Made by a program: the position numbers and the translations under genes. Under the pieces are notes generated by a model, which had not been told where the DNA came from, made no database searches, and worked only from the letters and a program-made list of their open reading frames with translations. Shown piece after piece: positions 1 through 7,609 of a stretch of DNA of 64,000 nt. The stretch lies in the NCBI GenBank assembly GCA_022839625.1, contig JALHJL010000003.1:1-64000 (forward strand), given 5' to 3'. How positions within the stretch are numbered: the first letter of the stretch is position 1; each line of letters opens with the position of its first letter. The stretch comes from Phycisphaerales bacterium (lineage in GTDB: Bacteria > Planctomycetota > Phycisphaerae > UBA1845 > Fen-1342).

Positions 1-159
1 GGGCCAGCGGACGCGAAGAGCGCTGCGACCGTACGCGGAGACTGTGCAGACGGACGCCACCCTTGACACGAAGATGCCTTTCATGGATAGCGTCGGACCG
101 AAGCCTGCCCGCCGTGGCGGGTGTCCGACGCTGGACATGCGACGCTGGGCACGGAGGCC

Positions 160-227
160 CAGCGCTACAGCGCTCAGCTACAGCGCTCAGATGCAGCGCT
201 ACAGCGCTTAGCTACAGCGCTGAGCAC
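160..227. repeat. Two tandem 34-bp units rich in AGCGCT
   Basis: Two direct 34-bp units (160-193 and 194-227) agree at about 29 of 34 positions. Each carries three copies of the self-complementary hexamer AGCGCT, at 161, 169, 182, 195, 203 and 216. The array ends where the ribosome binding site AGGAG (228-232) of the M24 gene begins. The rest of 1-238 shows no gene. A TTGACA at 63-68 has only a poor -10 (GATAGC, 86-91), so I do not call a promoter. Confidence 0.75.
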
Positions 228-238
228 AGGAGCAAACG

Positions 239-1447
239 ATGAAATCGCTTACCGCCGCGCAGGCGTTCATGCGCGACCAGAAGATCGACGGCTGGCTGGT
301 CTACGACTTTCGCGGCAGCAACCCGGTGCTGAGGCAACTGCTGCCGGGCAAGCGCTGGACCACGCGCCGGGCGATGTTGTTCGTGCCCGTCGCCGGCGAG
401 CCGGTCCTGTTCGTCCACGGCATCGACCAGCCGCAATTCCGCGACGTGCCCGTGCGGCAGGACCGCTACCTGTCGTGGCGCGACCTGATCGGCTGGCTGG
501 CCAACACCCTGGCGGGCCGGGCGCGGATCGCGATGGAGTACTCCCCCGGCGGAATTCTGCCCGTCGTGTCGATGGTCGACGCCGGCACCGTGGAGCTGGT
601 ACGGGCGCTCGGCGTGGAAGTGGTCTCGTCGGCGAACTTGGTCCAGGCCTGCGTGGCCACCTGGTCGCCCGAGGCCCGGGCGGCGCACGAGGCGGCGTCG
701 GCGGACGTAGGTGCCATCAAGGACGAGGCGTTCGCTCTCATCGGACAGGCCATCGCTTCGGGCAAGCCGGCGAGCGAACACGAGGTCCAGCAGTACATTC
801 TGCAACGCTTCGCCAGCGCCGGCCTCGAAACCGGCGAGCCGCCGATCGTCGCGGTCAACGAACACAGCGGCGATCCGCATTTCGAGGTGTCCGCGCAGTC
901 GCCCGCCCTGATTCGCCGCGGAGATTGGGTGCTCATCGACCTGTGGGCGCGGCGCCCGGGCGACGAGAACATCTACTCGGACATCACGTGGGTCGGCTTC
1001 GTGGGCGAGCGCGTGCCGCCGAAACAGCTCGAAGTGTTCGGGGTGGTCAAGGCCGCGCGCGACCGGGCGCTCCAGCAGGCCCGGCAGGCCTGGCAGGCCG
1101 GCGAGCGGCTGCAAGGCTGGCAGCTGGATGATGCTGCGCGACAGGTGCTCGTGGACGCGGGCTACGAGCGCTACATCCGCCACCGCACGGGACACAGCCT
1201 GAGTCCGGGTCCACTGGTCCACGGCCTCGGCGTGAACCTGGACAATCTCGAGACGCACGACATGCGCGACATCCTGCCCGGGCTGGGGTTCACCATCGAG
1301 CCGGGTCTGTACCTCCCCGAGTTCGGCGTGCGGTCCGAGATCAACGTGTTCGTCGATCCCCAGCGCGGACCGATTGTGACCTCGGTGATGCAGGAGGAGG
1401 TCGTGCTGCTCGCGCAGCACGCCAGCGACACACAAGGCTGTCGCTGA
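239..1447 (+). CDS. M24 family Xaa-Pro aminopeptidase-like metallopeptidase
   Basis: This 402-residue protein has the two-part layout of the creatinase/Xaa-Pro peptidase family: an N-terminal domain (about 1-150) and a C-terminal pita-bread domain (about 150-385). Candidate metal ligands can be read as D234, D248, H319 (TGHS), E354 (TIEPG) and E367 (RSEIN). The two Asp are 14 residues apart rather than the usual 11, because of a short insert (GDEN). No signal peptide is seen, so it probably acts in the cytoplasm, cleaving peptides with proline at position two. The ATG follows AGGAG with good spacing. It converges with the LOG-family gene. The exact substrate is unknown; prolidase is an alternative. 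Confidence 0.88.
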   Translation: MKSLTAAQAFMRDQKIDGWLVYDFRGSNPVLRQLLPGKRWTTRRAMLFVPVAGEPVLFVHGIDQPQFRDVPVRQDRYLSWRDLIGWLANTLAGRARIAMEYSPGGILPVVSMVDAGTVELVRALGVEVVSSANLVQACVATWSPEARAAHEAASADVGAIKDEAFALIGQAIASGKPASEHEVQQYILQRFASAGLETGEPPIVAVNEHSGDPHFEVSAQSPALIRRGDWVLIDLWARRPGDENIYSDITWVGFVGERVPPKQLEVFGVVKAARDRALQQARQAWQAGERLQGWQLDDAARQVLVDAGYERYIRHRTGHSLSPGPLVHGLGVNLDNLETHDMRDILPGLGFTIEPGLYLPEFGVRSEINVFVDPQRGPIVTSVMQEEVVLLAQHASDTQGCR

Positions 1448-1489
1448 TCCGCGCGGCGGGTTCGGCTGGCATCGGGCAACGCCGTCGCA

Positions 1490-2287
1490 TCAGGGACGGC
1501 GGGAGCGGCGGGCGGTCCCCATCGGCGGTACGCCGTACACGGTCCCCTCGGCGGTCAGGCGGTCGTGCGGGTGTCGCCGCATCTCCTCGGCGGTGGGGCG
1601 GATGCCGATCGGCGTGCGGTGACGCTCGTAATGCGCGCAGACCGTCTCGACGGCGACGTTCGGGTCGTCGGTCACGGTGTACAGGTCCAGGTCCTCCGGC
1701 GAGATGTACGCGTGCCGGTCGAGCAACGTGTCGCGGAGCCAGTCGATCATCGGGCGCCAGAACTCGCTGCCGACCAGCACAATCGCCATCGCCGGGGCCT
1801 TGCGGGTCTGGATGAGCGTCATGGTCTCGAAGAACTCGTCGAGCGAGCCGAAGCCGCCCGGCAGGCAGATCGTGCCGACCGCGTACTTCAGGAACATCAC
1901 CTTGCGCACGAAGAAGTAGTGAAAGTCGAGCGCGATGTTCTGATAGGAATTCGGGATTTGCTCCATCGGCAGCGCGATGTTCAGGCCGACGCTCTTGCCG
2001 CCGCCCGCTGCGGCACCCTTGTTCGCGGCCTCCATGATGCCCGGGCCGCCGCCGGTGACCACGGCGAAATTCCGCAGGGCCAGCAGACGGCCGCATTCAA
2101 CGGCGAGTTGGTAATAGTGGTCCGTGGGCAGGGCCCGCGCCGAGCCGAACACCGATACGGCCGGACCGATGTGGGCCATGACCTCGATGGCTTCCACAAA
2201 CTCCGCCATGATGCGGAAGATCCGCCAGGTCTCCTCGGCCGCCGTTTCGTAGGTGAATTCGTGGTCTTTCATGACGGGTTCTCGCAT
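1490..2287 (-). CDS. LOG-family Rossmann-fold protein (TIGR00730 type)
   Basis: The 265-residue protein carries the family blocks VFGSAR (about 48-53), VTGGGPGIMEAANKGA and LPGGFGSLDEFFE, the last matching the PGGxGTxxE motif of LOG proteins. Family members release cytokinin-like bases from nucleoside monophosphates or cleave related nucleotides; which applies here cannot be read from sequence. The N-terminal 35 residues are extra relative to short LOG proteins. Two ATG starts are possible (2287 and 2272), neither with a strong ribosome binding site. A TAGAAT box on the minus strand (2301-2306) could be the -10 element. Confidence 0.88.
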   Translation of the reverse strand: MREPVMKDHEFTYETAAEETWRIFRIMAEFVEAIEVMAHIGPAVSVFGSARALPTDHYYQLAVECGRLLALRNFAVVTGGGPGIMEAANKGAAAGGGKSVGLNIALPMEQIPNSYQNIALDFHYFFVRKVMFLKYAVGTICLPGGFGSLDEFFETMTLIQTRKAPAMAIVLVGSEFWRPMIDWLRDTLLDRHAYISPEDLDLYTVTDDPNVAVETVCAHYERHRTPIGIRPTAEEMRRHPHDRLTAEGTVYGVPPMGTARRSRRP

Positions 2288-2458
2288 TCAGCAGCACACA
2301 ACATATTCTACCCCGTGGCATGGGAGCCGCGACAGACATCGGAACGCGAAGCGCGCGCCCCTGGTCCCGGGCGCTGGGTAACGCTGCGGCTCTGAGCGCG
2401 CCGGCGGATCGCGCACCGCCGGACGGCGATTCGGCTGGGGAGAAGCGGGGCCGCGCAC

Positions 2459-4381
2459 TCACGGACCCGGCTCGGACTGCGCCGCTGCGTCCAGGATCGC
2501 CCGCAACATCGGCTGGCCGCCGTGCAGCCAGCGCGGAATCACCTTGTGGTTGATGAACATCAGGGGGCTGTTCTGTAAGCCGGCCTGCTGGCCGGCCGCG
2601 GCGTCGGCGGTAACCGCCGCGAGCGTCTCCGGGTCCTCCATCGCCGCCAGCAGTGCCGCCGGATCGAGCCCCGCGGCCGTCGCCGCCGCGGGCAACGCGT
2701 CATCGGAGAACTGCGGCTGGTTCCGAAGCAGCCAGTCGTGCATCTTCCAATAGGCGTCGGGGCCGCCCAGGGTGCCCGCCGCGTAGGCGGCGAGGGCCGC
2801 GCGGCACGCCAGCGGATGAGTGTCCTCTTTCGCGGCGGGGTTGCAGGCGGTGCTGAGCGGATACACGTGAAACGTGTAGCGCGTGTCGCTGCGCCCGCTT
2901 ACGAACTCGCGGATGATCCCGTCCGCCAGGGCGGTGTTGGGTTGCTGGTAGTCGCCCCAGACCACGATCTTCAGACCGGCGTCCGCCGGCCCCTGAGTCC
3001 AGCCGCGGTCCTGGGCCGGCAGCTCGCGGACGCGCGCGTTCCGCCAGTCCGCTACGTAGCTCTCGACGGCGGTCATCGGCCGGTCGTGTGCCGCGGTCCG
3101 CACGGGCAGGTTCGCCTCGATCAGCTTCTCCACCACGCGGGTCAGGGCCAGCGGCGCCGACCAGCCTTTGAACTCCATGCCGTTGATGAAGATCGTGGGC
3201 GTCGAACGCAGCCCCAGGCCGAAGCCCTCTTCGATGTCCGCCAGCACGAGCTCGAGCGTCGCGTCGCTCTGCCACACGCGCTCGAATTCGTCCGGGTCAT
3301 GACCGAACTCCTGCGCCGCGGCGCGCAGCTCCTGCTCGGTGAAACGCCCGTTCTTCTTGAACAACCAGAAGTGCATCTTCCAGAACGCGTCGTTGCCGCC
3401 GAGCAGGCCCGCGGTCTCCGCCGCGCGGGCCGCGGCACATGCGTTGAGGTGCTTTCCTTCGGTCCCGTAGGGGTTGCAGGCCCTATCGCCGGGCCACTGC
3501 TTGACGGAAACCGAAATGGTCGGTTGCCGCTCGAACAGGGCCTCCGTCTCCAGCTCGATGATGTGGCAGCCCACGCACGTGTAGTCGCTGAAGATCACGA
3601 TGCGGATCGGCGACTCCTCCGGTCCAAGGCGGTAGCGGCCGGTGAAGCTGCGCGCCGCCGGCGCTTCATCAGGAGCAGTCGCCGTGTCGGCGGGCGCCGT
3701 GGTCGGAACGGTTGCGGCGGGCCCGTCGTCAGCCGCTTCCTCTCCCCGCTGGGCTGCTGCGAGAATGGCCTCGCCGGACGCCTGCATTTGCTGCTCCGCC
3801 TCCGCCCGCGCGGCGCGCCGCCAGCGGTGGTCGGCAAGACCCAGAATCGCGGAGGCCAACACGAAGGTGGTGCAAAACGCGGCCGCCGGTCGGAACAAGA
3901 CCACGCGGGCACGCCCGGAGAGTTCCACGAGCACCCAGAAGGCGAAGTTCCCAAGATGGGCCGCCAGGCAGTACGGGCAGGTATACCCGCCGCGGACCAT
4001 GATCACCACGAAACCGAGCGACAGCAGCGCGCCCAGTCGCACGACCATGCGGAGGGCCGGCGGCGGGCGCCCGCGTGCCGTGAGCCAGGCCGCGCTGACG
4101 GCGAGGAAATGCGCGAGCCCCAGGAAGGACGTCGGCCAGTTGATGACGGGGACCTTGCCCCAGACGCTGGCGGCGGCCTGCGCGCACGGACTGCCGGCAC
4201 CGCAGCCGGGCAGGCTCAAACCGGCCAGATGTTCCAGTACGAGCAGCAGCGACATGCCGACGCAGGTCGCGAGGAACACGACGCCGAGCACAAGTAAGAT
4301 CGGCCGCGCCCACTGGCCCGCGGTCTGTGCGGGCGGGTGTCCCGGGACTGTCGGTGAAGGTTGTCGATCCCGAGTCGCCAT
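2459..4381 (-). CDS. VKOR domain fused to two DsbA-like thioredoxin domains
   Basis: A 640-residue disulfide-forming fusion. An N-terminal membrane part (about 25-185, four or five helices) has vitamin K epoxide reductase features: C60 and C66 in the outer loop and a CPYC centre at 135-138. A variable Ala/Pro linker (200-245) leads to a DsbA-like domain with active site CVGC (269-272) and TPTIFINGMEF near its cis-Pro loop. A second, clearly homologous DsbA-like domain follows (about 450-635), but its DYQQPN lacks the CxxC pair. By family logic DsbA oxidises exported proteins and VKOR re-oxidises DsbA with quinone. The second domain is likely structural or substrate-binding. No signal peptide is needed because the first helix acts as anchor. 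Confidence 0.88.
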   Translation of the reverse strand: MATRDRQPSPTVPGHPPAQTAGQWARPILLVLGVVFLATCVGMSLLLVLEHLAGLSLPGCGAGSPCAQAAASVWGKVPVINWPTSFLGLAHFLAVSAAWLTARGRPPPALRMVVRLGALLSLGFVVIMVRGGYTCPYCLAAHLGNFAFWVLVELSGRARVVLFRPAAAFCTTFVLASAILGLADHRWRRAARAEAEQQMQASGEAILAAAQRGEEAADDGPAATVPTTAPADTATAPDEAPAARSFTGRYRLGPEESPIRIVIFSDYTCVGCHIIELETEALFERQPTISVSVKQWPGDRACNPYGTEGKHLNACAAARAAETAGLLGGNDAFWKMHFWLFKKNGRFTEQELRAAAQEFGHDPDEFERVWQSDATLELVLADIEEGFGLGLRSTPTIFINGMEFKGWSAPLALTRVVEKLIEANLPVRTAAHDRPMTAVESYVADWRNARVRELPAQDRGWTQGPADAGLKIVVWGDYQQPNTALADGIIREFVSGRSDTRYTFHVYPLSTACNPAAKEDTHPLACRAALAAYAAGTLGGPDAYWKMHDWLLRNQPQFSDDALPAAATAAGLDPAALLAAMEDPETLAAVTADAAAGQQAGLQNSPLMFINHKVIPRWLHGGQPMLRAILDAAAQSEPGP

Positions 4382-4454
4382 CGGCTGTCACCGGTACAAA
4401 GCGGTCTGTGGGTCCGGCGCAGAAGTCCCGTCGGGCTCCGCTCCTGCGACAAGC

Positions 4455-5420
4455 TCAGGTACTGATGCCCGGGCACATGATACAAGGATTGCCGGCCGGT
4501 GCCCGCCCACGCCCCGCGATGGCCCGCAGCCGACGAAGATTCAGCCGGTCGAAGTCCCGGCCTTGAGCATCCTGCCCCTTGGGCGTCTCCAGGATCATAG
4601 GCGTGTCGTGGAAGCGCGGGTCGGTCAGGACGTGCGCGAAGGCAGCGCGCCCCAGCTTGCCCTGGCCGATGTGCGCGTGACGGTCCACACGTGATCCGCA
4701 CTCCCCGAGACTGTCGTTCAGGTGCCAGCAGCGGATGCGCTCCAGGCCGACGGTCCTCGCGGCGGCGGCGATCATCTCGCGGTACCCGTCCCGCCGGCGA
4801 ATGTCATGACCCGCCGCGAAGACATGGCAGGTATCGATGCACACGCCGATCCAATCGGGCACCTCAACGTGCCGGATGATCTCGCCCAGCTCGTCGAACG
4901 AGCGGCCGAGGCTCGACCCTTGCCCGGCGGTGGTCTCCAGCAGCAGCCTGGCTTGCAACGTCGGATGCCGGCCGAAGATTCGGTTCAGAGCGGCGGCGAC
5001 ACGCGCGATGGCCGCCCGAGGGGAAGAGCCCGTCGCCGAACCCGGATGTACCACCAGGGACGGGATGCCGAGCCGGTCACAGCGCCGCAGCTCGTCGGAC
5101 AGGGCCGCCTGGCTGCGCGCGTACAGCCCGCGGTCCGGCGACGCGAGATTGATCAGGTAGCTGGCGTGCGCGATGACCGGGCCGAACCCGGGCGTCGCCC
5201 GCAGGGCGTGCCAGCGGTCGAGGTCGGCGGAGCGCAGCGGCGCCGCGCGCCATTGCCGCTGGTTCTTGACGAACACCTGCACCGTGTCGCACCCCAGGTC
5301 CAGGGCGGCTTCGATCGCCCGATGAAAGCCGCCGGCGATCGACAGGTGCGCACCGAGGCGGTTGGGGCACGCCACGTGCGGTCGACGAGCCCGCCCGCGC
5401 TTCGGTTTGACGGTCCTCAT
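4455..5420 (-). CDS. nfo: Deoxyribonuclease IV (AP endonuclease)
   Basis: This 321-residue protein has the family blocks in order: GAHLSIAGG, YLINLAS, LLETTAGQG, CIDTCHVFAAG, HLNDS, DRHAHIGQG and MILETPKG. These hold the His, Glu and Asp ligands of the trinuclear zinc site. It cuts DNA 5' to abasic sites in base excision repair. I chose the ATG at 5420. A longer reading from 5456 would overlap the divergent control region, and the Lys/Arg-rich first 15 residues are already extra. It is divergent from maf, with 55 bp between starts, so the two may share a control region. The C-terminal tail beyond ETPKG (about 35 residues) is not conserved in the family. Confidence 0.93.
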   Translation of the reverse strand: MRTVKPKRGRARRPHVACPNRLGAHLSIAGGFHRAIEAALDLGCDTVQVFVKNQRQWRAAPLRSADLDRWHALRATPGFGPVIAHASYLINLASPDRGLYARSQAALSDELRRCDRLGIPSLVVHPGSATGSSPRAAIARVAAALNRIFGRHPTLQARLLLETTAGQGSSLGRSFDELGEIIRHVEVPDWIGVCIDTCHVFAAGHDIRRRDGYREMIAAAARTVGLERIRCWHLNDSLGECGSRVDRHAHIGQGKLGRAAFAHVLTDPRFHDTPMILETPKGQDAQGRDFDRLNLRRLRAIAGRGRAPAGNPCIMCPGIST

Positions 5421-5475
5421 GGCCCGTTGTCTAATGTGCCCGGTGTATCGGGTCAATCAGGCACGGCTTGGTGCT

Positions 5476-6099
5476 ATGCGTGCGGAACGGCTCATTCTGG
5501 CCTCGGCGAGCCCGCGTCGGCGGGAACTGCTGTCCCGTGTCTACCCGGCGTTCGACGTGGAGGTCTGCCCATACGAGGAACCCGAGCGGAAGTCGGACAA
5601 GTCGCCGCCCGGGCAATGGGTGCAAGCCCTGGCGTATTTCAAGGCCCGTGCCGTGGCCGAGCGGCACCCGAGTCGCTGGGTGCTGGCCGCGGACACCGCC
5701 GTCGTCTGCGCGGGCCGCCTGCTCGGCAAGCCGCGCGACGAGGCCGACGCGCGCGCGATGCTGGAACTCCAGGCGCGCCACGTCAGCGACGTGCTGACCG
5801 GGGTGTGCCTCCTGTGGCGCGGCGAAGATGAACGCCGGCTTTCGCAAGTCGATACGACGCGCGTGTGGATGCGGGACGACGCCGCGCTGCGGGAAGAGTA
5901 CCTCCGCGGTGGCGACTGGCAGGCCAAGGCCGGGGCCTATGGGATTCAGGACGTCGGCGACCGGCTGGTAACGCGGGTCGAAGGCAGCTTCACCAACGTC
6001 GTCGGACTGCCGCTGGAACTGGTCGGGCGGATGCTGCGGCACGTCGGGTTGCCCGTGGCGGGGGAGTCCAACGCGACCGGCGCCTGGGCGACAGCGTGA
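5476..6099 (+). CDS. maf: Maf-family nucleoside triphosphate pyrophosphatase
   Basis: The 207-residue product starts MRAERLILASASPRRREL, the standard Maf opening with the phosphate-binding SASPRR loop. It also has AADTAVV with the catalytic Asp, a GKPRDEADA segment, YGIQD and FTNVVGLPLE. Maf proteins hydrolyse non-canonical or methylated NTPs, or dTTP/UTP, to monophosphates. The longer open frame from 5362 is unlikely, since it lacks family similarity and would overlap nfo. The last 20 residues are low-complexity and unconserved. Confidence 0.92.
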   Translation: MRAERLILASASPRRRELLSRVYPAFDVEVCPYEEPERKSDKSPPGQWVQALAYFKARAVAERHPSRWVLAADTAVVCAGRLLGKPRDEADARAMLELQARHVSDVLTGVCLLWRGEDERRLSQVDTTRVWMRDDAALREEYLRGGDWQAKAGAYGIQDVGDRLVTRVEGSFTNVVGLPLELVGRMLRHVGLPVAGESNATGAWATA

Positions 6100-6162
6100 G
6101 CGGGCTCGCAGACCCCCGCGCGGGCGGCTGATAAAGTCTATTCCCCGCTTTACGCCGCGCGG

Positions 6163-6168
6163 TATGAT
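6163..6168 (+). promoter_or_regulatory. Possible -10 element upstream of the sigma factor gene
   Basis: TATGAT (5 of 6 matches to TATAAT) lies 125 bp before the sigma factor start, inside the short palindrome GGTATGATACC. No good -35 is visible at the expected distance, so this is weak. Confidence 0.25.
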
Positions 6169-6292
6169 ACCGTCGATGTGAACATCCTGCGGCGTCGAAC
6201 CGATGAGAGCGTCGGACGAACGGTGCCGCCTGGAGGCTACGGGCGGGGTGCGCGGTCCGGACCGGCCGGGTCCGGGCACGGGACACGGAGCA

Positions 6293-7189
6293 ATGCCGTC
6301 AAAGCTCGATACGGCCCTCGGCGAATACCTCAAGCAGATCAAGGGCTATGCGCTCTTGTCGGCGGACGAGGAGCGCGAGTTGGCCACCAAGATTCGCGCG
6401 CGGGGGGAAGCCGAACAGCGCTTCGCGGCCGGACAGATCGGTCTGACGGAGTATGAGCGCGCCCAGCGGGACGCCGCCCAGGCCCGTGACCGCATGGTGC
6501 AGGCAAACCTGCGACTCGTGATCAGCGTCGCCAAGAACTTCCGCAACCGCGGCCTGCCCATGGAAGACCTGGTCAACGAGGGCAACGTCGGGCTGATGAA
6601 CGCCGTCGACCGCTACGACCCCGACGTGGGCTCGCGCTTCAGCACCTATGCCGGTTACTGGATCGATCAGGCCATTCGCCGGGCAGTGCAGGCCGCCCAG
6701 CAGATGATCCACATCCCGAGCTACCTGCTCGAGAACATCGGGAAGCTGCGCCTGGCGGCGCGCGAGCTGGAGGAGCAGCTCGGGCGCGCGCCCACCATGA
6801 ATGAGCTTGCGCGGCACATGGGTATCACGGCGCGCAAGGCGGACGCCATCTCCCTGGCGATCAAGGCCTGTACCTCGCGCATGCACGGCAGTGCCACCGC
6901 GGACGGCCAGAACACGCTGAACGAAGCCCTGGAGGACACGCGCACGCCGCGGCCCTTCGATTCCGTGTTCAGTGCCTCCGATTCCGAGTTCGTGACGCAC
7001 ATGCTGGAGCGCATCACGGAGCGCGAGGCACTGGTCCTCGAGCTGCGCTACGGCCTGAACGACCGCAAGGGCCGGCGCATGACGCTGAAGCAGATCGGCG
7101 AGCGCGTCGGCCTGACCCGCGAGCGCGTCCGGCAGATCGAGCGCGAGGCCAAACGCAAGCTCGAAGACTACGTCAAGGAGTATCTGTAG
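6293..7189 (+). CDS. RNA polymerase sigma-70 family factor (primary/RpoS-like group)
   Basis: The 298-residue sigma factor has region 1.2 (DTALGEYLKQIKGYALLSADEERELA), region 2 with LRLVISVAKNF, GLPMEDLVNEGNVGLMNAV and RFSTYAGYWIDQAIRRAV for -10 recognition, region 3 (LEEQLGRAPTMNELA) and region 4.2 with a helix-turn-helix (LKQIGERVGLTRERVRQIE). No region 1.1 is present, and the region 2.4/3.0 joint QAAQQMIHIPSYLLENI differs from classic RpoD, which suggests a group 2 or lineage-specific factor. I chose the ATG at 6293 because it follows CACGGAG; the upstream extension to 6203 is low-complexity. yacG follows 42 bp later. Confidence 0.93.
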   Translation: MPSKLDTALGEYLKQIKGYALLSADEERELATKIRARGEAEQRFAAGQIGLTEYERAQRDAAQARDRMVQANLRLVISVAKNFRNRGLPMEDLVNEGNVGLMNAVDRYDPDVGSRFSTYAGYWIDQAIRRAVQAAQQMIHIPSYLLENIGKLRLAARELEEQLGRAPTMNELARHMGITARKADAISLAIKACTSRMHGSATADGQNTLNEALEDTRTPRPFDSVFSASDSEFVTHMLERITEREALVLELRYGLNDRKGRRMTLKQIGERVGLTRERVRQIEREAKRKLEDYVKEYL

Positions 7190-7231
7190 CTCGTGGCTCA
7201 CCGGCGGGGGTGTTCGGCACCGATCGTTCCC

Positions 7232-7423
7232 ATGCCCACGTACCAGTGCACGATCTGCGGCCGCGAGGTGCCCTATGATGGACCTCTGCCGGCCATCTAC
7301 CCCTTTTGCAGCCAACGCTGCCAGTGGGCCGACCTGGGTCGCTGGCTGCGCGGCCAGTACGCCATTGAGCGCGACCTGACGCCGGAGGACCTGGCGGACA
7401 ACGATCAGACGCCCGACACGTAG
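7232..7423 (+). CDS. yacG: YacG-type zinc-ribbon protein (DNA gyrase inhibitor family)
   Basis: A 63-residue protein with the paired zinc ligands CTIC (residues 5-8) and FCSQRC, followed by ADLGRWLRGQYAIE, all typical of YacG (DUF329). In Escherichia coli YacG binds GyrB and blocks gyrase. It lies just after the sigma factor gene and could share its transcript. The start at 7232 gives the family's usual length; the longer frame from 7193 adds an unrelated stretch. Confidence 0.88.
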   Translation: MPTYQCTICGREVPYDGPLPAIYPFCSQRCQWADLGRWLRGQYAIERDLTPEDLADNDQTPDT

Positions 7424-7553
7424 GCGCGATCCGGCGCGTCAGCAACGCACGCGCAGGAGCGGCTTTCGCGCGACGGCGGGCCGTACCCGCGAGTGGAAGG
7501 CGCCGCGGGTGCCTGCTGGTGCCGGGCGCCGCACGGGCCGGCCGTGTGGGACC

Positions 7554-7574
7554 GGGGGTCTCCTCGACACCCCC
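7554..7574. repeat. Short palindrome upstream of mutS
   Basis: GGGGGT (7554-7559) pairs with ACCCCC (7569-7574) around a 9-nt loop, 36 bp before mutS. There is no T-run, so it is not a classic terminator. It resembles the other REP-like palindromes in this window in size and base content. Confidence 0.5.
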
Positions 7575-7609
7575 TTCCGCAGCCTGCGCGGGTTGGGTAG
7601 AGTCCGACC

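Noticed and set aside
63..91. Promoter for the M24 gene (TTGACA)
   Set aside because: Perfect -35 but only 3 of 6 matches at the -10; too weak alone.
7554..7574. Intrinsic terminator for yacG
   Set aside because: There is a stem but no T-run, and it is closer to mutS than to yacG; kept only as a palindrome.
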